Notes under the pieces: model-generated
What the model was told of the DNA's origin: nothing
The model's database searches: none
Seen by the model: the letters and a program-made list of their open reading frames with translations, nothing else
NCBI GenBank assembly: GCA_019510435.1
Contig: JAEKKJ010000012.1
Coordinates: 1-64,000, forward strand
DNA: 64,000 bases
Direction: 5' to 3'
Source of the DNA: Caulobacterales bacterium
Lineage (GTDB): Bacteria > Pseudomonadota > Alphaproteobacteria > Caulobacterales > Caulobacteraceae
Part shown: positions 8,602-17,673 of the stretch, piece after piece
How positions within the stretch are numbered: position 1 is the stretch's first letter
Layout: every line of letters starts with the position of its first letter
Position numbers and translations under genes: made by a program

Positions 8602-9504
8602 ATGAGGGTGGCCCGAGCCTTCACCGTCGACGACACGGCCCTGGTCAGCAGCAATGTCGCCGAGACCGAGACCGCCTGGACGGCGGGCAGCTATTCGATC
8701 GGCGACATCCGCCGCCGAACGGTCGATGGCGTCCATCGCCGCTTCAAGTCGCTGGTCAATACCAACACCGCCGACCCGGCCGACGGCGACGCGACCAAAT
8801 GGGAGGACGAGGGCCCTACCAACCGCTGGGCCATGTTCGACCAGCGCCTGCAGGCCCAGACGTCCAACGCCGACAGCATCGACGTGCAGCTGCAGATCGT
8901 CGGGCGCATCGACTGCGTCTATGTGGGCAACGTCTCGGGCCAGACCCTGCGGATCAAGGCCACCGACGCCAGCGAGGGCGTGGTCTACGACCAGACCTAC
9001 AGCCTGGTCAGCGCCAGCGGCATCACCGACTGGTGGACCTGGTTCATGGAGCCGATCGTCGGCCTGCGCGACCTCGGCCGCATGGACCTGCCCGCCGGCT
9101 ACTCCGACCTGCTGCTACAGGTGACCATCTCCGCGCCCGGCGCGACGGCCCTCTGCGGCGAGCTGGTCACCGGCCTCACCCGCGACCTGGGCGGCACCCG
9201 CTGGGGCGGCGGCCTGGGCAACAAGAGCTATTCCACCATCGGCGAGGACACCTTCGGCGACGACTTCCTGATCAAGCGCGGCAAGAAGCGCACCGGCGAC
9301 TTCGACGTCATCGTCGACACCCGCCACCTGGACGAGGTCACCACCCTGCTGGACGACCTGGACGCCACGGCTGTGCTGTTCGTGGCCCATGAAGACTACG
9401 CCGCGATGTTCATCTTCGGCGTCCTGCTGAGCTGGAAGGAAGTGGTCAGCTTCAAGAACCAGACGGCCCTCAACGTCAGCCTGCAGAGCTTTACCCGCAC
9501 ATGA
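8602..9504 (+). CDS. Phage tail/adhesion structural protein
   Basis: 300 residues behind GAGGGGG. The N-terminal ~60 residues contain WTAGSYSIGDIRRRTVDGVHRRFKSL, a small domain found at the start of carbohydrate-binding phage tail proteins. The middle is beta-sandwich-like (GRIDCVYVGNVSGQTLRIKA), with aromatic DWWTWFMEP. The C-terminal ~100 residues (RGGGLGNKSY... DTRHLDEVTTLLDDL) look like a tail-tip domain. The position directly after the tape measure is that of a distal tail or baseplate protein. No family is certain. Its stop overlaps the next ATG. Confidence 0.6.
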   Translation: MRVARAFTVDDTALVSSNVAETETAWTAGSYSIGDIRRRTVDGVHRRFKSLVNTNTADPADGDATKWEDEGPTNRWAMFDQRLQAQTSNADSIDVQLQIVGRIDCVYVGNVSGQTLRIKATDASEGVVYDQTYSLVSASGITDWWTWFMEPIVGLRDLGRMDLPAGYSDLLLQVTISAPGATALCGELVTGLTRDLGGTRWGGGLGNKSYSTIGEDTFGDDFLIKRGKKRTGDFDVIVDTRHLDEVTTLLDDLDATAVLFVAHEDYAAMFIFGVLLSWKEVVSFKNQTALNVSLQSFTRT

Positions 9505-10409
9505 CCACGCCCACCTTCACCGCACCGCCGACGGCGCCCCAGCGCTCCGATGCGCCGGCCACCTTCGTCACCCGGGCCAATGCGTTCATCGCCTGGTTCG
9601 CCACGCTCTACGCGGAGCTGGTGATCGCGATCGGCTGGATCGCGGACCAGGTGACGGCCATGGTCGGCTACGTCGCCTCGGCCCTGGCCAGCGCCAACAG
9701 CGCCAGCGCCTCGGCTACGGCCGCGGTCAACGCCACCACCCTGATCGCGACCTCGACCTCCAGCGTCTCGCCCTCGGCGGGCGCCAAGTCGCTGGCCTGG
9801 GCGGAGGCCTCCCGCACCTTCGCCAACGGCAAGGCCTACCAGCTGATCTACCGGCCCGACCCGACCATCCGCCTCACGGGCGTCTCCTCCGCCGTCGACA
9901 ACACCGCCAAGACCATGACGCTCACGGTCGGCGCCAGCGGCTTCGCCGGCTCCGGCGGCCCCTATACCGACTGGTACCTGCTGGACGCGTCCCTGGCTGC
10001 GCTGTTCGCCGCCGTGGCGGCCGACGTGCTGGCGGCGGTGAGCGCCCTGGCCGGGGTCACCCCCAAGGCCCTGAAGGACGCCCTGGCGCCCTACGCCCTC
10101 ACCGACGCCGCGACGGTGACGCCCGACGGCCACAACGGCCTGGACTTCACCTGGACGATCGGCGGCAACCGCACCCTGGGCGCCATCACCAACACCTATC
10201 CGGGCGCCACCGGGGCGATCCAGATCACCCAGGACGGGACGGGCAGCCGCCTGCTCGCCGTCGCCGGCGCCTGGAAGCGCGACGGCGGCCTGGCCGTGCT
10301 CTCGACGGCCGCGGGCGCGGTCGACGAGCTGACCTATCGGGTGAAGACCGTGGACGGTAGCGGCACGGCCACGCGGATCGTCTACGACATCGCCCGGGCG
10401 CCCACGTGA
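9501..10409 (+). CDS. Tail fibre protein
   Basis: 302 residues. An N-terminal helix (FVTRANAFIAWFATLYAEL) is followed by an Ala/Ser-rich stretch (SALASANSASASATAAVNA), a linker typical of tail fibre stems. A C-terminal beta-rich domain begins VTPDGHNGLDFTWTIGGNRTLGAITN and ends with a trimer-like beta module. These features are common in siphophage side or central fibres. The start overlaps the previous stop (ATGA) and its own stop overlaps the next GTG start, so it is part of a tightly coupled adhesion operon. Confidence 0.7.
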   Translation: MTTPTFTAPPTAPQRSDAPATFVTRANAFIAWFATLYAELVIAIGWIADQVTAMVGYVASALASANSASASATAAVNATTLIATSTSSVSPSAGAKSLAWAEASRTFANGKAYQLIYRPDPTIRLTGVSSAVDNTAKTMTLTVGASGFAGSGGPYTDWYLLDASLAALFAAVAADVLAAVSALAGVTPKALKDALAPYALTDAATVTPDGHNGLDFTWTIGGNRTLGAITNTYPGATGAIQITQDGTGSRLLAVAGAWKRDGGLAVLSTAAGAVDELTYRVKTVDGSGTATRIVYDIARAPT

Positions 10410-11044
10410 GGGTGAGCCGCGCGGGGATGCTGCTGGGCCGCTCGGGCCTGCAGCTGCTGGGCTACGTCAACCAGAACGGAAACCTCGGGACCGTCGCCAT
10501 CGCCTGGCCCGCCGGGACCGCCGTCGGCGACCTGGCGATCTTCTGGGGCGACAACAACTCGACGGGGATCAACCCGTCCACCTCGAGCTGGACGCAGTTG
10601 GGCACGACGCTCAACTGCGGCGGCAAGCTGCAGTGGAAGATCCTGACCACGGCCGACCTGACGGCGACCGTCTCCATGGTGGGCTCAACGGCGACGGTGA
10701 ACGCCTGGGTGTTCCGCGGCGCCTCGGTGGCTACGCTCAAGGGCCAGGCCGGCAACGCCTCGAACGGCGGCGACAACACGCTGACCGTGACCGGCTTCAC
10801 CAAGAACACCGCCTCGCGCGGGATATTCCAGATGTCGGCCTCGGACGCCACGCCGGCGCGCACGGTCGGCCCGTCCCTGGCCCACGGCATCGCGGCGCCC
10901 GCCTCGCCGACCGGCGCCCAGTACCTGGCCCAGGCCCGCTACACCCGCGAGCCGACCGACTACACCAACGGGACCAGCTTCACGCTCAACCTCAACACGT
11001 CGACCTGGTCGCAGGACGACCTCCTGGTCGTGGAGTTCACCTGA
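10406..11044 (+). CDS. Phage appendage protein, beta-rich
   Basis: 212 residues from GTG 10406, which overlaps the upstream TGA. The sequence is dominated by short beta strands (GTVAIAWPAGTAVGDLAIFW, ATVNAWVFRGASV, DDLLVVEFT). This pattern occurs in phage and exported jelly-roll domains that bind cell-surface glycans. No enzymatic motif is seen. Its place between a fibre gene and a fibre-assembly-like gene suggests a receptor-binding or fibre-accessory role; this is inference. Confidence 0.6.
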   Translation: MRVSRAGMLLGRSGLQLLGYVNQNGNLGTVAIAWPAGTAVGDLAIFWGDNNSTGINPSTSSWTQLGTTLNCGGKLQWKILTTADLTATVSMVGSTATVNAWVFRGASVATLKGQAGNASNGGDNTLTVTGFTKNTASRGIFQMSASDATPARTVGPSLAHGIAAPASPTGAQYLAQARYTREPTDYTNGTSFTLNLNTSTWSQDDLLVVEFT

Positions 11045-11601
11045 TGTCCTACGCCCTCATGATCGACGGCGCCTGGGTGGAGATCGTCGGCCACACCGTC
11101 GAGCTGCCCGACCACGTCGTCAGCCAGGCCTGGGTCGAGACTCTGGACAATGACGAGCGCGCGGAGTTGGGCTTCGTGGCGGTCGCCGAGACCGACCCGC
11201 CGGCCGGCGCCAAGATCCTCGGCTCCGGCGTCGCCGACGCGGACGGCGTCCCGACCCGCACCTGGCAGGTGGAGGCCTATGACGCCGGCGAGCTGGCCGC
11301 GATGAAGGCCCAGCTGACCGCGCGGCTGTGGGCCGAGTCCGAGCGACGGGTGCTGGCCATCATGCCGGAGAGCGAGCAGCGCGCCGCCCTGGGGCTGGGG
11401 ATCGAGATGATCACCACGATCGGCGTCGACCCGACGGCCTGGCCGGACGCGGACCGCGCCGCCTACGCCCAGGTGCTCGCGGCCTGGACGCTGATCAAGG
11501 CGGTCCGCGCCGCCCGCGACGCCATCGTGGCGGCCCTGCCCAGCGACGCCGCCGGCCTGGCGACCGTGGACGTCGCCGCCAACCCGGCCTGGCCCGCCTG
11601 A
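11044..11601 (+). CDS. Tail fibre assembly-like protein
   Basis: 185 residues from ATG 11044, overlapping the previous TGA by one base. The N-terminal half has short strands (MSYALMIDGAWVEIVGHTVEL). The second half is helical (LTARLWAESERRVLAIMPESEQ...), resembling the DUF4376 or fibre-chaperone layout in which a C-terminal helical domain follows a small beta domain. It is the last gene of the coupled adhesion operon; a palindrome and a new ribosome site follow. The call is tentative. Confidence 0.55.
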   Translation: MSYALMIDGAWVEIVGHTVELPDHVVSQAWVETLDNDERAELGFVAVAETDPPAGAKILGSGVADADGVPTRTWQVEAYDAGELAAMKAQLTARLWAESERRVLAIMPESEQRAALGLGIEMITTIGVDPTAWPDADRAAYAQVLAAWTLIKAVRAARDAIVAALPSDAAGLATVDVAANPAWPA

Positions 11602-11609
11602 CCTGACCC

Positions 11610-11626
11610 TGCGAGCGCCGCTCGCA
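11610..11626. repeat. Copy 3 of 17-bp prophage palindrome
   Basis: TGCGAGCGCCGCTCGCA lies nine bases after the stop at 11601 and 25 bases before the next ATG, at the boundary between the fibre operon and the exported-protein cassette. Confidence 0.7.
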
Positions 11627-11650
11627 TCCGCACGACCTTCGGAGACTTCC

Positions 11651-12130
11651 ATGAAGCGCCTTCTCCTGGCGGCGGCTGCGGCCGCCTGCCTCTCGTCCCC
11701 CGCCTACGCCCTGACCCCGCCCGCCGCCCCGGCCGGCTTCGCGCCCATGCAGGCGGCCTGCTCCGGCGGCGTCGGCGAGACGGACTGCGTCCCCCTGGCC
11801 CAGGGCGACACGACCGTGCCGATCGGCGTCACCACGGCCACGACCCAGGAAGTGATCGCCGCCGTCGCGGCCAAGAAGATCTACGTCACCTCCGGCCTGG
11901 TCATGCCCAACAACACCGGGACGATCACCTTCAAGGCCGGGACCGGGGCCAACTGCGCCACGGGCATCCACAGCCTCACCGACGCCATCCCGGTCACGCC
12001 CCAGGCGGGCGCCTTCAAGCCGGGCTTCGGGCTGGGCGCGGACATCGTGGTCCCCGCCGGCGAGGCCCTGTGCCTGACCACCAGCGCCACCAACCTCGGC
12101 CTCGGCTACTTCACGTTCAAGCAACGCTGA
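11651..12130 (+). CDS. Prophage-encoded exported protein
   Basis: 159 residues. It begins with a textbook Sec signal peptide (MKRLLLAAAAAACLSSPAYA, cleavage before LTPP) behind GGAG. The mature part is beta-rich with four cysteines (ACSGGVGETDC; GANCATG; EALCLTT), consistent with disulphides formed in the periplasm. It opens a cassette of exported proteins downstream of the fibre genes. A Sec signal is unexpected for a virion component assembled in the cytoplasm, so it may be a lysogenic-conversion or periplasmic protein. No known domain is recognised. Confidence 0.6.
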   Translation: MKRLLLAAAAAACLSSPAYALTPPAAPAGFAPMQAACSGGVGETDCVPLAQGDTTVPIGVTTATTQEVIAAVAAKKIYVTSGLVMPNNTGTITFKAGTGANCATGIHSLTDAIPVTPQAGAFKPGFGLGADIVVPAGEALCLTTSATNLGLGYFTFKQR

Positions 12131-12342
12131 TGCTGGGCGCCCTCATCGCCGCCGCGGCCCTGGCCCTGACGCCCTGCTGCCCGGCCGCGCGCCTGGCCCC
12201 CGGCGTCGACCTCTTCGCCAGCATCGCCACCACGGGCGCGGGCTCCGCGACCGCCGGGCCGGGCGCGGGCGGGGGCGGATCGCCCGGAACCCTCGACTTC
12301 AGCGACGCCAACAACAGCGGCCTTCTGGTCCTGCTCTTCTAA
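12130..12342 (+). CDS. Small hydrophobic prophage protein
   Basis: 70 residues from ATG 12130, overlapping the stop of the preceding gene by one base. A hydrophobic N-terminus (LGALIAAAALALTPCC) could be a signal peptide or membrane anchor. It is followed by a Gly/Ala-rich linker and the C-terminus DFSDANNSGLLVLLF. Translational coupling and codon use support coding. The function is unknown, and it may be an accessory of the exported cassette. Confidence 0.5.
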   Translation: MLGALIAAAALALTPCCPAARLAPGVDLFASIATTGAGSATAGPGAGGGGSPGTLDFSDANNSGLLVLLF

Positions 12343-12354
12343 GGAACCGCCCAC

Positions 12355-13164
12355 ATGAAGCTCCTCCGCTACGCCCTCGCGGCGCTGCTGGCGTTTGCCC
12401 CGATGTCGGCGGCCTTCGCGACCGACAACGTCGCGGTGACCGCAGGCTCGGGCAAGACCATCGCCTGCAAGGAGATCTCCACCACCTGCTATCCGGAGCA
12501 CATGATTGCCGACCACCTCGGCAACCTGATCGACCCGGCCACGTCCGGCAACCAATCCACCGAGATCACTTCGCTCGGCTCCATCGACACGAAGCTGACC
12601 AGCCAGGCCACGGGCGCCAAGCAGGACACCGGCAACACCTCGATGGCGTCGATCGACGGCAAGATCGTCGCGCCCTTCGCCGGCGTCGCGACCACCACCA
12701 TCACCCGGCCGGCGGACACCACGGCCTATGCCGCCAACGACATCCTGGCCGACTCCACCTCGGCCCCCACGGCCGGAGGCTTCACCCTCAACAACGTCTG
12801 CTCCGCCAGCGGCAAGAGCGGCGTCATCAACTCGGTCGCGATCGTCTCGTCCAACGACCCGGCCACCACCCTGATCGGCGAGATCTGGATCTTCGACAGC
12901 GCCGTGACCGCGGTGAACGACAACGCCGCCATGGCGCTCTCGGACGCCGATGCGCTGAAGCTGGTCGGCAAGATCCCGTTCGCCCTTGAGACCAGCCAAG
13001 CCGGCTCGGGAGCCAACTCCATCTACGCCAGCGGGGGCCTGTCGCTCGGCTACACCTGCTCGGGCTCGGCAAACCTGCGCTACCTGGTGAAGGTCAAGAA
13101 CGCCTACACCCCGGCCAGCGCCGAGACCCTGGCCCTGCGAGTCAACTTCGTGGGCCTGAACTAA
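12355..13164 (+). CDS. Prophage-encoded exported protein
   Basis: 269 residues with a clear signal peptide (MKLLRYALAALLAFAPMSAAFA, cleavage before TDN), 12 bases after the preceding stop and with GGAAC upstream. A Gln/Thr/Ser-rich helical linker (NQSTEITSLGSIDTKLTSQATG) resembles phage head or tail fibre stalks. It leads into a beta-sandwich C-terminus (NSVAIVSSNDPATTLIGEIWIF...ALRVNFVGL) like those of phage appendage proteins. A fibre-like protein with an export signal is unusual. The next gene begins two bases later. Confidence 0.6.
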   Translation: MKLLRYALAALLAFAPMSAAFATDNVAVTAGSGKTIACKEISTTCYPEHMIADHLGNLIDPATSGNQSTEITSLGSIDTKLTSQATGAKQDTGNTSMASIDGKIVAPFAGVATTTITRPADTTAYAANDILADSTSAPTAGGFTLNNVCSASGKSGVINSVAIVSSNDPATTLIGEIWIFDSAVTAVNDNAAMALSDADALKLVGKIPFALETSQAGSGANSIYASGGLSLGYTCSGSANLRYLVKVKNAYTPASAETLALRVNFVGLN

Positions 13165-13165
13165 C

Positions 13166-15436
13166 ATGCTGCGCCAGCTTGCCCGCGCCGCCCTGGCGGC
13201 CTTGCTGACCCTGACGCTCGCCGCGCCCGCCTTGGCGCTGTCGCCGGCCGTGCTCGGCATCGTCACGCCTGGCGGCGGCCCGATCCAGCGCCTGGCGGGC
13301 TACTACCCCGTCACCACGCCGGCCAGCGGCTGCTGGGCCATCCAGGCGCGCAACGTCCACACCTATGCGCCGGACACCAAGCCGGAGACCGTGAGCTTCC
13401 TGCAGCCGGGCTTCGACACGTCCGCCAAGCCGACGCTCTACCGCCGCGACCTGGTCCAGACCCAGCAGATCCGCCAGGCCTGGCCGGCTGTCGGCAACTT
13501 CACCGACAAGGTGGCGCTGGAGAACTACGTCTATCGCGGCGCGACGGGGCTGGACGCCGGCGTCAACACCGGCGGCTGCACGGCCGACGCGCCGCAGGCG
13601 GTCGCCAACTTCGCCCTGCCGGCCCGCAAGGTGATCAACGCTTCGGTGAGCCAGGAGGTCGTGGCCTTCCACCGCGATTCCCAGAACCAGAGCCAGGTGG
13701 CGGCGGTCATCTGCCGGGCCACCGACGTCAACGGCCTGACCGTCTATTCGACCCCGGTTTCGGCGATGACGATCTCGCCGCAGACCTATGACCTGCATGC
13801 GGTGCTGGTCTATGCCTGCACGGTCGACACGACGACCCTGGCCGCGGGCCTGATCAAGTTCGATGCGGCGGTCTACCCCTGGTATGGCGGCTCGAACGCG
13901 GTGCTGGACAGCGCCAATTCCACCGACCCGGCCCGCTTCTCGACCCGCTACTACCTCAAGGACGCCACCCTCGCGGCGAGCCCCTATTACGCCTGGGTCT
14001 GCCCCGCCAGCGCCCTGACGGGCACCTGCACGACGCCGGGCAATGACAGCACCTGCAACGCCTTCACGGTCGAGGCCTCGGCCATCGCCGCGCCCTGCCT
14101 GACCATCGACAAGGCGATCGACAAGCTGGCCTCGGCCGGCGGCAAGGTCGACGGCGGCCACGTCCGCGTGGGATCCGGCACCTTCACCCTGGTCACCGCC
14201 GCCTCGACGCGCACGCAGAACGTGGCCGAGGTGGTGGTGGAAAAGGACCCCGCCGTCGCCGACTCCTCGGTGATCATCCAGGTGGGCGCCTCGGTCTATG
14301 GCGCGAAGTTCACCGGCTTCACCTCGCCTCTGGTGACCGGCGCCCTGCGCTTTTCGCACATCTACTTCGTGCGGACCGGCGTGCAGGGCTGGAACAGCGG
14401 CAGCACGACCGACGTGATCTGGGAGAACGTCGACTGGGACGGCGGCGGCTTCAACGCCAACTACCTGGTCAACACGCTCAACGACTCCTTCTTCGGCGCC
14501 ACCATCCACAACACCGGCGGAGGCTCCACGCTGTCGGCCCAGTCGGCGCACGAACATCGCGTGTTCCGCGGCTCGACCTATGACACCACCAATGCGGTCG
14601 AGACCCTGCTCTGGCTCGGCAACACCTTCGCCCAGGGCGCGCAGACGTCGAACACCTGCACCAAGACCGGCCAGTCCGCGGCCAGCTCCAGCGGCGTGAT
14701 CATCGCCTTCAACGTGCTGCTGCGCGCGGGCACGCAGAACATCAAGACCATCAACGGCTGCGACGTCGATGGCTTCGCCTTCGTGCAGAATGTCATCGAA
14801 TACACCAACTCGGCGAGTTCCAACGTCGTCGGCTTCAACAACGACGGCCAGACCAACAACGCCCGCAACGAGCTCTACGATCACGTCACCATCGCCGGCT
14901 ACTATGCTGAGGGCCGCGACAACAACTGGTATGACGAAGGCGCCACGGCGCGGACGACCTCGTACCAGAGCTGCAAGGGCGGCCTGCACGTCCAGCTGAA
15001 CACCAAGAGCGACTACTTCCGCGGCTCCACCAACGAGGGCGGGACGGGCGCGGCCACCGCCAGCTACCGCACCGGCAACTGGGGATATGAGTACGGCGTC
15101 GGCTGCCGCGGCGTGCTCTCGAACTACATCGACGCCAACAACGGCGGCATCGGCAATTCCTTCGCCCAGATCTATCCCGGCCTCGGCGCCAAGATCGGCA
15201 CCTCCAGCACCAACCCGACCTGGATCCCGAACGCCACCTTCACGAACTATCAGGCGGCTTCCTGGTCGGGGTCGGGCACGACCGCCTCCGCCGGCGCTGG
15301 CGGCGGGAGCTACCCGCTCTCGGCCGGCTCGGCGGCGGCGAACATGAACACCCGCCCGGGCCTGCCCTACGACATCGCCGGCACGGCTAGAGGGTCCACC
15401 GCGACCTGTGCAGGAGCCTATGAATGCGCGCCTTGA
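13166..15436 (+). CDS. Exported beta-helix protein (tail-spike-like)
   Basis: 756 residues. It has a signal peptide (RQLARAALAALLTLTLAAPALA) and an N-terminal ~280-residue domain. A long central region of repeated short strands with Asn/Asp/Gly turns (ITSPLV.., FVRTGVQGWNSGSTTDVIW, NTLNDSFFGATIHNTGG, IKTINGCDVDGFAFVQNVIEY) is typical of a right-handed parallel beta-helix, as in pectate lyases and phage depolymerase spikes. The C-terminus is Cys-containing (ATCAGAYECAP). Such folds usually bind or cleave capsule or LPS glycans. No catalytic residues can be assigned. It overlaps the next gene by 13 bases. Confidence 0.65.
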   Translation: MLRQLARAALAALLTLTLAAPALALSPAVLGIVTPGGGPIQRLAGYYPVTTPASGCWAIQARNVHTYAPDTKPETVSFLQPGFDTSAKPTLYRRDLVQTQQIRQAWPAVGNFTDKVALENYVYRGATGLDAGVNTGGCTADAPQAVANFALPARKVINASVSQEVVAFHRDSQNQSQVAAVICRATDVNGLTVYSTPVSAMTISPQTYDLHAVLVYACTVDTTTLAAGLIKFDAAVYPWYGGSNAVLDSANSTDPARFSTRYYLKDATLAASPYYAWVCPASALTGTCTTPGNDSTCNAFTVEASAIAAPCLTIDKAIDKLASAGGKVDGGHVRVGSGTFTLVTAASTRTQNVAEVVVEKDPAVADSSVIIQVGASVYGAKFTGFTSPLVTGALRFSHIYFVRTGVQGWNSGSTTDVIWENVDWDGGGFNANYLVNTLNDSFFGATIHNTGGGSTLSAQSAHEHRVFRGSTYDTTNAVETLLWLGNTFAQGAQTSNTCTKTGQSAASSSGVIIAFNVLLRAGTQNIKTINGCDVDGFAFVQNVIEYTNSASSNVVGFNNDGQTNNARNELYDHVTIAGYYAEGRDNNWYDEGATARTTSYQSCKGGLHVQLNTKSDYFRGSTNEGGTGAATASYRTGNWGYEYGVGCRGVLSNYIDANNGGIGNSFAQIYPGLGAKIGTSSTNPTWIPNATFTNYQAASWSGSGTTASAGAGGGSYPLSAGSAAANMNTRPGLPYDIAGTARGSTATCAGAYECAP

Positions 15437-16497
15437 TCCTGGCGACCCTGGCGCTCGCCTGGGCGCCCCTCGCGGCGGCGGCGGCCGTCCTCCCGGCCAC
15501 GCCGGCGACGGTGGCCACCGTCCTGCCCGCCGCGCACTGCGGCGACGTGGTGCAGCTGGCGCCCGGGGACTATCCGGCCCTGAAGCTCCCGCCGCTGGCC
15601 TGCGCCTCGGCCCCGCTGCTGATCGACGCCTCGGCCTCGGCCAAGGACCCGGCCACGGGCGCGGTCACGACCGTCCGCGTCACCGCCCCGATGTACTGGC
15701 GCGGCGTCCAGGGCCTGACGCTGAAGGGCGGGACCTGGTCGGGCATCCGCTTCGACAACTTCGCGCAGGTCACCGTCGACTCCGTCGCCAACCTCGGCCC
15801 GCCCGAGGCGAACGGCACGGGCCTGGCGTTCAACTGGGGGCAGGGCGCCTACGTCCGCAACTCCAACTTCGGCTCGTGGAAGGCCGGCCTGGTCTTCTTC
15901 AAGGTGGACGGGTTCAAGGCCGAGGGCGTGGGCTTCTCGCGCAACCGGTCGGACGGGATCGACATCGCCCAGAGCTGGCGCGGCCTGGTCGACGGGGCCT
16001 TCATCGGCGGGACCGAGATCCTGTCGACCGAGCATCCCGACTGCGTGCAGCTGTGGAGCCGGCCGGACGCGCCGCCGACCTCGGATATCACTATCCGCAA
16101 TGTCCGCTGCCAGGGCGTCAACGAGGGCGTCAACGGCACCAACCACACCCGGATCGAGCCGGCCGGCTACAGGCTCGCCAACGGGACGGTCCTGGCCGTG
16201 GCCACGCCCATCGACGACGGCGGCTTCGACCGCATCGTGATCGAGGGCAACGACATCGTCTCGGCCTTCCCCAGCGCGGCGGCGCTCAACGGCGGCCGGG
16301 CCAGCATCATCCGCAACAACCACGTGGCCACCTATCCCCGCGCGCCCTATCCGGCGCACGTCGTGCCGGGCCCGGGTGTCACCACCTGCGGCAACGTGAC
16401 GGTCGCCTACGCCAACACCAAGGCCGTGACCGAGGCGCCCTGCAGCGCGGCGCCCGTGCCGGCCAATCCCCCGCCGCCGCCCGCCCCGGCGCCCTGA
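15424..16497 (+). CDS. Exported parallel beta-helix protein
   Basis: 357 residues behind AGGAG, overlapping the previous gene. It has a signal peptide (MRALILATLALAWAPLAAAA). The mature N-terminus HCGDVVQLAPGDYPALKLPP is the typical opening of right-handed beta-helix (pectate-lyase-like) proteins, followed by repeated coils such as VTLKGGTWSGIRF, VYVRNSNFGSWKAG, GFSRNRSDGIDIAQSWRG and SDITIRNVRCQG. A C-terminal proline tail (NPPPPPAPAP) suggests a flexible end. It may be a second glycan-binding or glycan-cleaving exported protein of the cassette; this is inferred. Confidence 0.65.
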   Translation: MRALILATLALAWAPLAAAAAVLPATPATVATVLPAAHCGDVVQLAPGDYPALKLPPLACASAPLLIDASASAKDPATGAVTTVRVTAPMYWRGVQGLTLKGGTWSGIRFDNFAQVTVDSVANLGPPEANGTGLAFNWGQGAYVRNSNFGSWKAGLVFFKVDGFKAEGVGFSRNRSDGIDIAQSWRGLVDGAFIGGTEILSTEHPDCVQLWSRPDAPPTSDITIRNVRCQGVNEGVNGTNHTRIEPAGYRLANGTVLAVATPIDDGGFDRIVIEGNDIVSAFPSAAALNGGRASIIRNNHVATYPRAPYPAHVVPGPGVTTCGNVTVAYANTKAVTEAPCSAAPVPANPPPPPAPAP

Positions 16498-16509
16498 CGG
16501 CCCCCACCC

Positions 16510-16526
16510 TGCGAGCGCGGCTCGCA
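16510..16526. repeat. Copy 4 of 17-bp prophage palindrome
   Basis: TGCGAGCGCGGCTCGCA lies 13 bases after the stop at 16497 and 34 bases before ATG 16561, again at a module boundary (exported cassette to lysis genes). Confidence 0.7.
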
Positions 16527-16560
16527 CCGTACCCGTACACCGTAGCAGCGAGACCCTTCG

Positions 16561-16920
16561 ATGCCCTCACGCGTCGCCCGCGCCATCGCACCCGCCGCCG
16601 AGGCGGACCTTCCCCGCTCCAACACCTGCAGCGCCGAGGCCGACGCGCGCCTGCGCCAGGCGGAGGCCACCGAGGCCCTGGCCGCCGCGGGCCAGGCGCT
16701 GGCCCGGGCGATCGACGGCGCCGTGGTGGCGCTGCAGCCGGCCGCCGACGGCATCCACGGCCTGATGGTGGCCCAGCAGAAGCTCTGCGACTTCCTGGTC
16801 GGCCATCGCCTGAAGATCTTCGCCTCGATCCCGGTCGTGCTGGTCAGCATCGGCGCGATCTCGCCCAACGCGGCCCACGTCCTGGCCGAGGCCCTGTCGC
16901 AATGGGGAGTGGCCAAATGA
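16561..16920 (+). CDS. Holin-like single-TM protein
   Basis: 119 residues. A helical, Ala-rich N-terminus (residues ~20-75, possible coiled coil) is followed by one hydrophobic helix (KIFASIPVVLVSIGAISPNAAHV) near the C-terminus. It is directly upstream of the endolysin and overlaps its ATG (ATGA), the usual place of a holin or other lysis-timing membrane protein. No family is recognised. The topology with a single C-terminal segment is not that of class I holins, so 'holin-like' is contextual. Confidence 0.55.
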   Translation: MPSRVARAIAPAAEADLPRSNTCSAEADARLRQAEATEALAAAGQALARAIDGAVVALQPAADGIHGLMVAQQKLCDFLVGHRLKIFASIPVVLVSIGAISPNAAHVLAEALSQWGVAK

Positions 16921-17537
16921 GCCCGTCCGACTTCGCCGGCCCGGCCGCTCCGCTCACCGACCAGGACTTGGCGGCGGCGGCCTCTGCCCTGGGCGTCTCC
17001 ATCGCGCGGATCCGCGCCGTCGACCAGGTGGAGTCCAACGGCCGCGGGTTCCATCCGGAGACGCGCCGCCCGGTCATCCTCTTCGAGCCGCACGTCTTCT
17101 CGCGCCTGACGTCGGGCCGCTTCGACGCCAGCCACCCGGACCTCAGCTATCCGAAGTGGGGCGAGCGGCCCTATCCGGCCGCCCAGTCCCAGCGCTACGA
17201 CCAGCTGGCCGCCGCCATGGCCCTGGACGAGGGCGCGGCCCTGCAGAGCGCCAGCTGGGGCCGCTTCCAGATCATGGGCTACAACTTCAAGCCCGCCGGC
17301 TTCGCCAGCGTCCGGGACATGGTCCGCGCCCTGGTCCGCAGCGAGGGTGCGCACCTGGCCGCCTTCGCCAGCCTGGTCAGCCACAGCGCCGGCATGCTGG
17401 CCGCCCTGCGCGCTGGCGACTGGGCCGGGTTCGCCCGCGCCTACAACGGCCCCGGCTACGCCCAGCACGGCTACGACCAGAAGCTGAAGGCGGCCTATGC
17501 GCGCCTCACCGCGCCGGCGGCGTCGCAATCCGCCTGA
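16917..17537 (+). CDS. Endolysin, N-acetylmuramidase (DUF3380) family
   Basis: 206 residues from ATG 16917, coupled to the upstream gene. An N-terminal helix leads to the catalytic motif IRAVDQVESNGRGF with the likely catalytic Glu39, then RRPVILFEPHVFSRLTSGRFD, SASWGRFQIMGYNF and FARAYNGPGYAQHGYDQKL. These are the standard blocks of the N-acetylmuramidase domain found in phage endolysins. It cleaves the MurNAc-GlcNAc backbone of peptidoglycan at the end of the lytic cycle. There is no signal peptide, so release needs the membrane lysis proteins nearby. Confidence 0.88.
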   Translation: MSPSDFAGPAAPLTDQDLAAAASALGVSIARIRAVDQVESNGRGFHPETRRPVILFEPHVFSRLTSGRFDASHPDLSYPKWGERPYPAAQSQRYDQLAAAMALDEGAALQSASWGRFQIMGYNFKPAGFASVRDMVRALVRSEGAHLAAFASLVSHSAGMLAALRAGDWAGFARAYNGPGYAQHGYDQKLKAAYARLTAPAASQSA

Positions 17538-17673
17538 GGCGGCCGCGGCGGACCCCGAGCCGCACCTTTCCGCTGGAGAGCTAAGAGACCTGGCGCTGGC
17601 CCTGGTCCTTGCGGGCTTGCTCGTGACGCTCCTCCTTCTCCTCCAGGCCGCCAGCGCCCTGAAAGGACCCGTC

